A stretch of DNA of 64,000 nucleotides from Phycisphaerales bacterium (GCA_029260575.1 JAJDDB010000020.1:1-64000), one strand, 5' to 3'. Positions 52,313 to 60,605 are shown, numbered from the stretch's first letter. Translations and numbers: made by a program. Notes: generated from the sequence alone by a model not told the origin.

Positions 52313-53422
52313 ATGCGTGTCGTGCATATCACATATCAACACTCCGCAGATGATGCGCGGATATTGCACAAGCAGTGTCGCTCGCTTGCTGAAGCAGGGC
52401 TCGACACGCATCTGCTTGCGCCGCCCCCCAAGCCGCCGAAGCTATTCGGCGTGACGCTCCACTCTTTGAATACCGACATCACCGGCAACAAACTACGACG
52501 GCTTCGTAAATGGTTCACGCAGATAAAAGTGATTGTTGCGGACGTTTGCCCCGACATCATTCACCTGCACGATCCTCTGCTGCTGCGTCTTGCCAGACAC
52601 TTTTGCGCCGAAACCCGCGCCCGGCTTGTGTATGACGCACATGAAGATCATGCACGGCAGATCCGTGCGCTGTCGCATTTGTCGTGGGCACGGCGCACTA
52701 CGCAAGCAGCGCTGTACGGCCATCTTGAACGTAATGCACCAAAATGGATTGACCTGTTCGTCGCTGCCACGCCGGGGATTGCTGACCACTATCCTGCGGA
52801 TCGCACAATCACTGTGCGCAACCTGCCGCGGCTGTCAGACTTTGAACCTACTCACGCGCAAGCGCGAAACGCGTCGATGATATACGTCGGCGGCCTGACC
52901 CGTTCGCGCGGCATCATCGAAATGATCGACGCCATTGAGCTTGTGCAGCATGATGATGCACGATTGATCCTTGCGGGAAAGTTCGACAGCGACGAAACGC
53001 GACGCGCTGCGGAATCGCGACCGGGTTGGAAACATGTTGATTTTCGAGGTTGGGTGGATCACGCGCACGTGCCGACGTTGCTGGACAATGCTGCTGCCGG
53101 TCTTGTCGTCCTGCATCCCAAGCCGAACTACCTTGACGCCTGGCCGGTAAAATTATTTGAGTATATGGCTTCCGGCCTGCCGTTCATTGCATCCAGTTTT
53201 CAGCCATGGCGCGATATGCTCAGCAACGAAAAATCCGGAATCTTTGTCGACCCGCTGGATGTGCGCGCGATCGCTGCGGCGATGGAGCAACTGCTGCACC
53301 ATCCAAACGATTCCGCCGCAATGGGCGCAGTCGGCCGCGCACGGATCGAGCGCGATTTGCACTGGCAGCGCGAAGCTGCAATTTTGTTGCGCGGCTATGA
53401 AACGCTGGGCGTACGGACCTGA
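52313..53422 (+). CDS. Family 4-type glycosyltransferase
   Basis: 369 residues, GT-B fold. N-terminal RVVHITYQHSADDARILHKQCRSLAEAG is typical of GT4; IIHLHDPLLLRLA and the C-terminal SGLPFIASSFQPWRDMLSNEKSGIFVDP with a GxxE-like VDPLDVRAIAAAMEQL are seen. The 3' end overlaps the convergent glycosyltransferase by 28 bp. Part of the polysaccharide region. Confidence 0.88.
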   Translation: MRVVHITYQHSADDARILHKQCRSLAEAGLDTHLLAPPPKPPKLFGVTLHSLNTDITGNKLRRLRKWFTQIKVIVADVCPDIIHLHDPLLLRLARHFCAETRARLVYDAHEDHARQIRALSHLSWARRTTQAALYGHLERNAPKWIDLFVAATPGIADHYPADRTITVRNLPRLSDFEPTHAQARNASMIYVGGLTRSRGIIEMIDAIELVQHDDARLILAGKFDSDETRRAAESRPGWKHVDFRGWVDHAHVPTLLDNAAAGLVVLHPKPNYLDAWPVKLFEYMASGLPFIASSFQPWRDMLSNEKSGIFVDPLDVRAIAAAMEQLLHHPNDSAAMGAVGRARIERDLHWQREAAILLRGYETLGVRT

Positions 53423-54564
53423 TCCGCAAATGTTTCGATTGCCGGGGCGCAACACGCTGAAGACGCGCCGCAGTCACCGACAAGTGTTCGCGCGACATCA
53501 TTCCACGTCTGAATGTCCGCCCGCCAATCATCGCTGCGCGGCAGTTGCAGTGCGGTACTGAACGATTGCAGAGCAGATTGATCATTGCCCGGCTCATACG
53601 TCACGACATTCTGCCGATCGCTTGTAATGAACTGCGGCGCAACGATCGGCAGCCGACACCATGAGTATTGCATCATCTTCAGACTGTCTGCGAACGACTC
53701 CGCGCCCGGGCCACCTGTAATCGTTTGCAAGCCGACGTCAGCAAACTTCACAAACGGGACACTCTGTTCGAACGGAAGCTCGCCGTGGTAGAAGATGTTC
53801 GATCGCTGCGGTTTCTTTTCAACCGGCCCGATGATATGGAAATCGACATCGCGTCGGGCGTTACTGAGCACATCGAGATACCAGTGATCAAATCGGGCCA
53901 CGCCGGTGAACACCGCCGTCGTATGATCGTTGGTGAACGGCGATGTCTCACAACTCTCAAAGAGTTGCGCCGGCACGCCGTGCCGATCCAGCCGAGCGGC
54001 AGGCAGATGCGCAAACTTTTGGTGAATTGTCTCCGTCGGTGAACTGATGCAATCGAATAGTTTCGCCAGTTGCATCTCACGTTCGTGCAAGGTCGGCGGC
54101 ACACGCAACGTACACAAATCATCGGAAACGCGGTACACCATGCGGGCGCGAGCATTGAGTTGCCGAAATCGGTCCGCCAATACAAGTGCGGAAGTACTTT
54201 CGAAGATAAAGCACTCCGCATTCTCGACTTCTGATTCGATCGCGCCGAGCTGTTGTCGCTCAAATCGATCAAAGACTGGCCGGGCAAGCTGGTTGAGCGC
54301 TTTGTATTTCAACGCAACAGGATGCACCGCCGTCCACGAGATGTAACTTCCCAGTCGATCATCCGACCAGATGATCCGGCCGGCCTGTTTGCGCACGCCG
54401 TACTGCATGCGGTGATCGCGATTCAGCCAGGAGAGCCAACTGATCGGCGTGGTCATCATGATCACCCGCCAACCGCAGCTATGTAGCGCATCCGCAAGCC
54501 AGTGAAACCCCGCCCGCCGCTGCGAGTGCAAGTAATGGCCGGTGATGAGTATGACTGTTCGCAT
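53395..54564 (-). CDS. Glycosyltransferase, GumK/GT70-like
   Basis: About 389 residues. VILITGHYLHSQRRAGFHWLADAL with WRVIMMTTPISWLSWL resembles the N-terminal domain of GumK-type (GT70) glucuronosyltransferases. The middle has YRVSDDLCTLRV and the C-terminal domain FADVGLQTITGGPG. ATG 54564 begins that domain; the longer frame (to 54624) is not needed. It faces the GT4 gene and overlaps its 3' end. Uronate-transferring activity fits the adjacent diacetamido-uronate genes, but is inference. Confidence 0.72.
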   Translation of the reverse strand: MRTVILITGHYLHSQRRAGFHWLADALHSCGWRVIMMTTPISWLSWLNRDHRMQYGVRKQAGRIIWSDDRLGSYISWTAVHPVALKYKALNQLARPVFDRFERQQLGAIESEVENAECFIFESTSALVLADRFRQLNARARMVYRVSDDLCTLRVPPTLHEREMQLAKLFDCISSPTETIHQKFAHLPAARLDRHGVPAQLFESCETSPFTNDHTTAVFTGVARFDHWYLDVLSNARRDVDFHIIGPVEKKPQRSNIFYHGELPFEQSVPFVKFADVGLQTITGGPGAESFADSLKMMQYSWCRLPIVAPQFITSDRQNVVTYEPGNDQSALQSFSTALQLPRSDDWRADIQTWNDVARTLVGDCGASSACCAPAIETFADQVRTPSVS

Positions 54565-54697
54565 AGTCAACCACAGTGTAGCCGCACAAGGCTCATGGCA
54601 GAGGCTCAGTATTCGCACAGACATCGCAGGTGTCTCTGCAAGCGCCTCAACACAAGAAGCCGCTGTCTAAGAATTGGCGGCTGCACACGAGGTCGAA

Positions 54698-54726
54698 TCC
54701 TCTTCGTCCTCTGCGTCTCTGCGGCG
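54698..54726 (+). repeat. Interspersed short repeat, copy 4
   Basis: TCCTCTTCGTCCTCTGCGTC...GCGG string in the 165-bp gap between the two leftward genes, no coding potential. Confidence 0.45.
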
Positions 54727-54729
54727 CCA

Positions 54730-55920
54730 TCAGGCCACCGATGCGTGCTGCTTGACGAATTCGATCACCGTATTCGCAACATGGTGCAACTGCTCATCCG
54801 TCAATTCAGGATAGATAGGCAGCGCGATCGTTTGATTTGCAGCAGATTCAGACTGCGGCAAGTCGCCGGTCGAGTAACCGAGATATTCAAAGCACTGCTG
54901 CTGATGCAGCGGCACCGGATAGTAAATCTCTGTGCCGATGTTGCGATCCTTCATGAAATCACGAAGCGCATCGCGCTGATCTTCGGGCACTCGGATGACA
55001 TACTGATTGTAAATGTGCCGAGCGGGTCCATCCGGGCACGTCGGATAGCGCAGTGGCAGCCCGCCCTCCAGCAGTGGATGCGCAGTCGTCTTTGCCCCGG
55101 CATCTGCAAACAGCTTGTCATATGTCTTGGCATTGCTGCGTCGACCTTCATGCCATGTGTCCAGATAACGCAGCTTGACCTGCAAGACAGCTGCCTGCAG
55201 CGCATCCAGACGTGAATTCACACCGATGATGCTGTGGTAATACTTCGGTTTGCCGCCGTGCAATCGCAGAATGCTCAGGCGTTCGGCAAGTTTGTCATCG
55301 TTGGTTGTGACGATGCCGCCATCACCAAAGCCGCCGAGGTTCTTGGATGGGAAGAAACTAAAACACCCGATTGTGCCTCGGCTGCCTGTGGGTGCTCCGG
55401 TGTCGTCAAGCGTACCAATCGCCTGCGCTGCATCTTCAACAATCGGCACGTTGAACTGCTTACCGAGTGCAAGGTAGGCATCCATATCACACGCCTGGCC
55501 AAACAGATGCACGGGCATAATCGCTTTGAGGCGAGTGCATTTTGCTGCTGCTTCGCGGACAAGTTCCGGGTCCATGTTGTACGTCACCGGGTCGATATCA
55601 ACGTACACAGGTTTGACGCCGAGGCGGGCAATTGAACCGCCGGTCGCAAAGAACGTAAATGACGGGCAAATAACTTCATCGCCTGCCTGCACCTCGAGAG
55701 CCATCAACGCGAGCAGCAGCGCATCAGACCCGGAAGCGCAACCGATCGCATGCTTGACGTTGCAATACTGCGCGATGTCCGTCTCAAGCGCCTGCACTGT
55801 CGGCCCCATGATGAAGTACTGACTTTCGATAACTTCCGTAATCGCAGTCTGAATTTCATCGCGAAGCGTGGCGTACTGGGCCTTCAAGTCAAGCAGTGGA
55901 ACGTTGATGGAGTTGCTCAT
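54730..55920 (-). CDS. wbpE: DegT/DnrJ/EryC1/StrS aminotransferase (WbpE-like)
   Basis: 396 residues, PLP-dependent sugar aminotransferase. Opening VPLLDLKAQYATLRDEIQTAI, GCASGSDALLLALMAL, the VEDAAQAIGT Asp, and the PLP Lys in CFSFFPSKNLGGFGDGG. HIYNQYVIRV and YYPVPLHQQQCFEYLGY complete the family. In the WbpABED pathway it aminates the C3 ketone from WbpB. Its start shares one base with the preceding stop (TAATG) on the - strand, so tightly coupled to the acetyltransferase and dehydrogenase. Confidence 0.88.
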   Translation of the reverse strand: MSNSINVPLLDLKAQYATLRDEIQTAITEVIESQYFIMGPTVQALETDIAQYCNVKHAIGCASGSDALLLALMALEVQAGDEVICPSFTFFATGGSIARLGVKPVYVDIDPVTYNMDPELVREAAAKCTRLKAIMPVHLFGQACDMDAYLALGKQFNVPIVEDAAQAIGTLDDTGAPTGSRGTIGCFSFFPSKNLGGFGDGGIVTTNDDKLAERLSILRLHGGKPKYYHSIIGVNSRLDALQAAVLQVKLRYLDTWHEGRRSNAKTYDKLFADAGAKTTAHPLLEGGLPLRYPTCPDGPARHIYNQYVIRVPEDQRDALRDFMKDRNIGTEIYYPVPLHQQQCFEYLGYSTGDLPQSESAANQTIALPIYPELTDEQLHHVANTVIEFVKQHASVA

Positions 55921-56531
55921 TAATCCTGAACCTCATGTTTCGGCGATAGCATCTCGCCGAGTTGTTCGTATGTGTTGCCGCAGGCATCGCAGGTGTACGA
56001 TTCGCCCCTGGTGTTGTTCAATGTTTCGCCACATCGGCAGGCCCATGCCCCGCGCCGTGCAGGCACGCCCAGCATCAAGCCGTAATCGGGAACATCTTTG
56101 GTCACAACCGCGCCTGCACCGATGAGCGCATATTTCCCGATTGTTGTGCCGCAGACAATGGTGCAATTTGCGCCGAAACTTGCGCCTCGCTTCACGAGTG
56201 TCTTTCGATATTCATCACGCCGGGGAATCTCACTACGCGGGTTTATGACGTTGGTGAACACCATCGACGGACCGCAGAAAACGTAGTCTTCTAATTCCAC
56301 GCCGGTATACAGCGACACGTTGTTCTGAATCTTGCAGTGATTGCCAATCGTTACGTTCGGCGAAACCACAACATTCTGCCCGATGTTGCATCCCATACCG
56401 ATCCGGCTGTTCTTCATCACATGCGAAAAATGCCAGATGCTTGTGCCCGCGCCGATTTCGCATGGCTCATCAATGCATGCTGTCTCGTGAATCTTTGTGT
56501 CCGGGAATGTCGATGTTGCAACGCTGCTCAT
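55920..56531 (-). CDS. wbpD: Left-handed beta-helix N-acetyltransferase (WbpD-like)
   Basis: 203 residues of hexapeptide repeats: IGAGTSIWHFSHVMKNSRIG, CNIGQNVVVSPNVTIGNHCKIQNNVSLY, YVFCGPSMVFTNVINPRSEI, GANCTIVCGTTIGKYALIGAGAVVTKDVPDY. It closely resembles WbpD/WlbB, which acetylates the C3 amine of UDP-GlcNAc(3NH2)A. The C-terminal part adds a CRCGE...CDAC zinc-ribbon-like tail. It overlaps the WbpB-like gene by ATGA and the aminotransferase by TAATG. Confidence 0.9.
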   Translation of the reverse strand: MSSVATSTFPDTKIHETACIDEPCEIGAGTSIWHFSHVMKNSRIGMGCNIGQNVVVSPNVTIGNHCKIQNNVSLYTGVELEDYVFCGPSMVFTNVINPRSEIPRRDEYRKTLVKRGASFGANCTIVCGTTIGKYALIGAGAVVTKDVPDYGLMLGVPARRGAWACRCGETLNNTRGESYTCDACGNTYEQLGEMLSPKHEVQD

Positions 56532-57610
56532 GATTGTGCTGTGCTGACTCGCGTTCCTGCACCGGGTACAACGGTCACAGCAGGCTCAATGTCGCGCGAT
56601 CGCGAACGCAACTCATCAAGCACAACATCCGTCGGCCGGCCGTTGGTCATCATAGATCGCTGGGCTGCGTGCAGAATCTGCAGCACCCGCACACCGCTCA
56701 CACCGTCCGTCAACGGCTGCTGCCGCGATTCAATACAGTCAACAAAGTGCTGGCATTCACGATCGAGCGGCATTTCGTCACCAAACGCAACAGCAACGCC
56801 TTCACCTTTGACCGGCACCGGCTGGCCCTTCTCCCAATCGACACGCTGGTCATACAGCAGCAGCGACTTGGAAACATCATCGAAGCTTGCCATCTTCTTT
56901 GAACCAACCACAACGAGCTTCTGTTCTTTAAACGGATGCAGCCAGCTCACGAAAATGTGCGAGCGCACACCGTTGTCGAACAGCAGTTGCGTCACGGTCA
57001 CGTCAGCAATATTCGGGCTGACATATTCCCCGCCGGTGGCGACGACTTCGATCGGCGCGCTGCCGACGAGCCGGAGAATCACTGCAATGTCATGCGGCGC
57101 GAACGACCACAGCGCGTTTTCTTCCGTGCGAATCTTGCCGAGGTTCAATCGGTTGCTGATGACATAGCGAATGCTGCCGAGTTCACCGGACTGAATAAGT
57201 TCGTGCAGCTTGAGGATCGCCGGGTGGTACTCCAGCAGGTGGCCGACCATCAGAATCCGACCGAGGCTGCGTGCCAATCGCACCAGTTCGCGTGCTTCAT
57301 CGACATCAATGGTCAGCGGCTTCTCGACAAAGACATCCTTGCCTGCGGTCAATGCCCGCCGGGCCAGATCAAAATGCGTTTCCGCAGGGGTTGCAATCAT
57401 GACCCCCCGGATCGACTCGTCATCCAGCACCGCCTGAGGGTCGTTGTAAAACGCCGCATCCGGAGCAAGTTCGCGCGCGGTGGCCGCACCCGTTTTCGAC
57501 GGATCAACAACCGCCCGCAGGTGCCCGAGTTTACTGAGGGTGCGAACAATGTTCTTACCCCATCCGCCGCACCCGAGCACGGCGATGTGTGCTGCACTAT
57601 CCAATGTCAT
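56528..57610 (-). CDS. wbpB: Gfo/Idh/MocA-family oxidoreductase (WbpB-like)
   Basis: 360 residues from ATG 57610; GGAG lies just upstream. IAVLGCGGWGKNIVRTLSKLG is the NAD fold and DVFVEKPLTIDVDEA the conserved EKP. The N-terminal 'GxGxWGxN' and LLEYHPAILKLHELI match the sugar 3-dehydrogenase WbpB. It oxidises C3 of UDP-GlcNAcA before the WbpE step. Operon order WbpB-WbpD-WbpE is tightly overlapping on the - strand. Confidence 0.87.
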   Translation of the reverse strand: MTLDSAAHIAVLGCGGWGKNIVRTLSKLGHLRAVVDPSKTGAATARELAPDAAFYNDPQAVLDDESIRGVMIATPAETHFDLARRALTAGKDVFVEKPLTIDVDEARELVRLARSLGRILMVGHLLEYHPAILKLHELIQSGELGSIRYVISNRLNLGKIRTEENALWSFAPHDIAVILRLVGSAPIEVVATGGEYVSPNIADVTVTQLLFDNGVRSHIFVSWLHPFKEQKLVVVGSKKMASFDDVSKSLLLYDQRVDWEKGQPVPVKGEGVAVAFGDEMPLDRECQHFVDCIESRQQPLTDGVSGVRVLQILHAAQRSMMTNGRPTDVVLDELRSRSRDIEPAVTVVPGAGTRVSTAQS

Positions 57611-57761
57611 GTGCTCCAGGTATTTGGAGGTTTGGGTGACGGCCACGCTGCTGGGTCACAGCAGTCTGGCGGCTCCGCCACGGGCTGGATAACCTACCAT
57701 TGACCTTCTCCCCGGTCAACAATTTGTTGGCCACAGCAGCGTTTCTCGCAAGGAGCAATCC

Positions 57762-58466
57762 GTGTCCACGACGATCAGGCCGGTGTATGAATCCTCAGCT
57801 GAGGCGCTCGCCGCAACGGACTCCTTTTACGGCTCCGCAGCCGGGTTCGAATACACCCCCGAGCAGGTTCGCAACTGGCTGACGCTCTATATCCCCCGCC
57901 TGCCCAAAGCCGGCCGGGTGCTCGATCTCTGCTGCGGCGATGGCGTGTGGTCCGCAGGGATTGCAGAATTGAACCCGAATCTGGAACTGCATGGCATTGA
58001 CATCAGCACCGGCGGAATCGACAAGGCCCAGCGAAATTTGCCCGGGCACAAATCGAGATTCGTCGTAGGCGACGCTGAACAGCAATTACCCTTCCCCGAT
58101 GGCACCTTTGATCTGATATTCGCTCGCGGCCCCGGCCTCTTTAATCAACACTCGATGGACCGCCCCGCTGCAATTGCGGTCATCGAGAAGTGGCATCGCG
58201 CTCTTGCGCCCTCCGGCCGAATGATCTCGATCTTCTATTCCAGCCCGGAACTGATGGGCACGTATACGAACCCGCTCAAAGTCGCCCTGCCATACAACCG
58301 TGCGCCGCGTTTGACCGATGCAGTGGACTTCACCGGCGGCAAGTTCCACCACACCATTGCAACCTTCCAACTTCCGTTTCGAAAAGCCGCCAACGTCAAG
58401 CTCGGCGAATATCGTTTCGTGCGCAACAATCACATTCTGGAAACCCGGCTCAATGCCGAAGGCTGA
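57762..58466 (+). CDS. Class I SAM-dependent methyltransferase
   Basis: 234 residues from GTG 57762, which has AAGGAG 7 nt upstream. AdoMet motif I is VLDLCCGDGVWSAGIAELNP, motif II GIDISTGGIDKAQRN, and motif III DLIFARGPGLFN. It is divergent from the WbpB-like gene. Substrate unknown; a sugar or small-molecule methyltransferase in the polysaccharide region is plausible. Confidence 0.85.
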   Translation: MSTTIRPVYESSAEALAATDSFYGSAAGFEYTPEQVRNWLTLYIPRLPKAGRVLDLCCGDGVWSAGIAELNPNLELHGIDISTGGIDKAQRNLPGHKSRFVVGDAEQQLPFPDGTFDLIFARGPGLFNQHSMDRPAAIAVIEKWHRALAPSGRMISIFYSSPELMGTYTNPLKVALPYNRAPRLTDAVDFTGGKFHHTIATFQLPFRKAANVKLGEYRFVRNNHILETRLNAEG

Positions 58467-58475
58467 GGGAGAAGA

Positions 58476-58504
58476 ATTCACCACGGAGATCGCGGAGGGC
58501 GCGG
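58476..58504 (-). repeat. Interspersed short repeat, copy 5
   Basis: ATTCACCACGGAGATCGCGG... is the reverse complement of the CTCCG/TCTGxGGTGAAT string. It overlaps the gap between convergent genes. Confidence 0.5.
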
Positions 58505-58507
58505 ACC

Positions 58508-59470
58508 TCAACCGCACGGCAGCGCACGCACCTCCCGCACATCGGGCTTCGCCTCGATCTGCCCGCACATCTCCGTCATCGGCATCACACGAAAATCCTC
58601 GTGCCGCCCGCCCGCCAGCCGAAACGGACTCGCACCACCCGGCAGGTACTGCGGCGCGTTCTCCACCGGCGCTGCGCAGGTCTGCGAAAACGGCCCGACA
58701 CCGCCCGACGCATCCGCCCATCGACCCCAATACACAACGCGCATCGGCACCGGCCGATCACCATCAAACAGCCTCGGAAAATCAACCTCGAACCGGCTCG
58801 TCGTAAACGAACGCAGATACCAGAGCCGCCCGCCGCTGCGGGCACCGGGGTGCGTCGGAATCGGCTCATCGATCGGCACCAGCTCCACAAATAATTCCAA
58901 TCGCACCGTCCCGTGCGGCTTGGCGGTGCTCGCGCGATCGAAGTCATTGCGATATTCGAGAATGTGCCTGCCGCCCTGCGCCGCATTTCCGTACGGATCG
59001 GTCGAGCCGATGAACTTCAGGATCGGCGCGACCTGCGGGCATACAAGGCGACGTGTTTGACGCTTGGATCGCTTGGGCATGTTCAGATTCATGCGATCGA
59101 CCTCGGTCAGCGAATCCTCCGCCGTGCCGCGCACAAACTTTGCCACGCTGCGGACGATTCGCTCCGCTTCCTTGCGCGCATCGTTCTTGATCCGCGTCGC
59201 TCGCGGCCCCGCGCTGCTGTGATGAATAGTCCTGGTCAGCGCATCACGAAACGCTGCAACGGCATTGTTCAGCTCATCAACCTTTTCCGGGGCGACATCC
59301 AACCGCTCCGCATGCTGCTCGATGTGCGCTGCGAAGTGTTTCGCCATAAGCGCAAAGGCGCTGTCCGCATCGGGGATGAAGCGGGTTGTCCGCGCCTTGC
59401 CGCCGCGCAGGCGATATTTGCGCTCGCGAAGCTCTTTCAGTGTCCGGTCGATGCGTCGTCGTCGTGCCAT
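58508..59470 (-). CDS. Array-associated hypothetical protein, family member 2
   Basis: 320 residues. A basic N-terminus (MARRRRIDRTLKELRERKYR), helical region about 30-130 (KNDARKEAERIVRSVAKFVRG; LTEVDRMNLNMPKRSKRQ), then beta-rich domain about 140-290 with FDRASTAKPHGTVRLELFV, LWYLRSFTTSRFEVDFP, and MRVVYWGRWADASGGVGPFS. The block order parallels the 228-residue protein at 42528 (AKAVLIQNARLLARIV; LGLTVRDD; KPAGVQGATVLSFV; WTFEGSITRTTIDVEI; KVWLTAFWFNPRLQSGP). No catalytic motif. It too has a 21-nt periodic array upstream, ending about 108 bp before its ATG, plus a solo REP in between. Confidence 0.72.
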   Translation of the reverse strand: MARRRRIDRTLKELRERKYRLRGGKARTTRFIPDADSAFALMAKHFAAHIEQHAERLDVAPEKVDELNNAVAAFRDALTRTIHHSSAGPRATRIKNDARKEAERIVRSVAKFVRGTAEDSLTEVDRMNLNMPKRSKRQTRRLVCPQVAPILKFIGSTDPYGNAAQGGRHILEYRNDFDRASTAKPHGTVRLELFVELVPIDEPIPTHPGARSGGRLWYLRSFTTSRFEVDFPRLFDGDRPVPMRVVYWGRWADASGGVGPFSQTCAAPVENAPQYLPGGASPFRLAGGRHEDFRVMPMTEMCGQIEAKPDVREVRALPCG

Positions 59471-59492
59471 GGCAGGGCATCCTTTGCTTCAA

Positions 59493-59518
59493 CCGCTTCC
59501 TCACGGGCGCGGCTCGTT
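59493..59518 (+). repeat. Solo REP-like element
   Basis: CCGCTTCCTCACGG...GGCTCGTT, 26 nt, identical but for one base to the reverse complement of 43801-43826. It is located 22 bp upstream of the ATG of the gene at 59470. A RAYT transposase is encoded 1.4 kb away. Confidence 0.7.
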
Positions 59519-59577
59519 CTGGTTGCGCTTATCGGCCGCACCACCGGCCAGCTTGACGCCAGACCGCTGTTTCACCG

Positions 59578-59953
59578 AAAAAACGCCGGTGTCCGCCGCT
59601 CACATGCCTATTCCGCACGCTCACACTCGAGTGTGAGCCGCCCACGCAGCCGTGTGACCGGCAGATTCATTCGTGTCAGCTGCCCGCGCGGCGGTGTGCA
59701 ACGCATCCCCAGCCGTGTCTTTCGCACACCCGGGCAGGTCAACAACACCCCCGGCCGTGTGCATCGTCGGCACAGCCATGTCGGCAGCAGCCCCGTTTGC
59801 GCATCGGTGCGCACGAGACGAATTCAGGTGCGCGATGACGGTGAATGGTTTCCCGACGCGCCGCACGGGACGCGCAATCGCCGAAGCATGATGCGCAGCG
59901 CATGCCGATGTGTGCGCATCTGCCCGATCACTGTGCGACACAAAGGTGCGCAG
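59578..59953. repeat. 21-nt periodic array 2 (degenerate)
   Basis: Two runs of 21-nt periodicity. In run 1 the core GTGT or a variant recurs at 59589, 59631, 59652, 59673, 59694, 59715, 59757 and 59778, with degenerate units at 59610 and 59736. In run 2 the core (G/A)TGCG(C) recurs at 59807, 59828, 59891, 59912 and 59933, with degenerate units at 59849 and 59870. The phase shifts by 8 nt between the runs. Within a unit only about 6-9 nt are fixed and the remaining 12-15 vary from copy to copy. The - strand (that of the downstream gene) starts 107 bp before the gene at 59470. The rest of 59954-60116 shows no gene. Confidence 0.75.
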
Positions 59954-60116
59954 ACGTGCGCCGCACGGCAGCGGGTTTCGGCAGTGAGTCTTAGGATTCA
60001 AAACCAAGCGTGCGGAGTTGGAAACATCGTCGGTCAATCACAGTTCATTGTTAGGGAGTTGGTTTGATGCTGGTTCGTTCCATTGCATTGGCGGGTCATG
60101 CGGCAACCGTTAGCAG

Positions 60117-60494
60117 TCATTGGCAAAAGCAAGCCAGCGCATCTTCGACCGTCTGGAGCATGCGCGGGAGTTCGTTTCGCGTCGCACGCCAGAGAACGCC
60201 ATAGTCGATCGAGTCATAGTCCTTCCGGATTGCTTCGCCGAATCGAATGGCGGTTTCAGCATCTTCGACGCGGTGCCACGTCTCTTCGTCGACATTGCGC
60301 AGCCGGGTCAATGCCTCCGCGATCACTTCGAACTGCCGCTCCACGGCTGCACGTTTTTGCTTGTCCGCCCACAGTTGACGCTCGTTCACGTCCACGGACC
60401 AATCAAGGATGAAGCGACCGGCCTTCAGTACGCGTTCCAAAGGATCGCGCGCCTCCTTACTCGGGGCGGGATTGGCTGAGTGCTTTTTCTGCAT
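60117..60494 (-). CDS. HepT-like (DUF86) protein
   Basis: 125 residues, helical. RQFEVIAEALTRLRNVDEETWHRV and RKDYDSIDYGVLWRATRNELPRML match HepT/DUF86 proteins that pair with MNT nucleotidyltransferase antitoxins. The usual RN-x3-His-x-Tyr RNase-like motif is not intact (AIRKDYDSI lacks the His). No MntA-like partner is adjacent. It begins 11 nt after a copy of a ~60-nt repeat. Solo, perhaps inactive, or a cassette passenger. Confidence 0.7.
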   Translation of the reverse strand: MQKKHSANPAPSKEARDPLERVLKAGRFILDWSVDVNERQLWADKQKRAAVERQFEVIAEALTRLRNVDEETWHRVEDAETAIRFGEAIRKDYDSIDYGVLWRATRNELPRMLQTVEDALACFCQ

Positions 60495-60505
60495 AACATA
60501 CGTAG

Positions 60506-60563
60506 CTCAGTTGCCGGCCACACACGAAAGCAGGCATCCAACCGGCCACTGGATTCTCCATCT
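60506..60563. repeat. Cassette-boundary-like repeat, copy 1
   Basis: 58 nt: GCTCAGTTGCCG, a variable middle of about 12, then AGCAGGC(A/G)TCCAACCGGC and the GGATT(C/A)TCCATC end. It contains a GTTGCCG...CGGC(C/A)AC dyad. It precedes the HepT-like gene on the - strand by 11 nt. Confidence 0.7.
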
Positions 60564-60605
60564 ATTTTCCGGGGGCAGGCGTCGTTGGTCAACTGCGGTT
60601 GCTGA

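Noticed and set aside
54660-54726. tRNA gene (GGTCGAATCC string)
   Set aside because: No acceptor stem or anticodon arm can be drawn around it.
59621-60037. - strand open frame through array 2
   Set aside because: Same cause: 21-nt periodicity. No start signal and low-complexity Ala/His content; kept as array, not gene.
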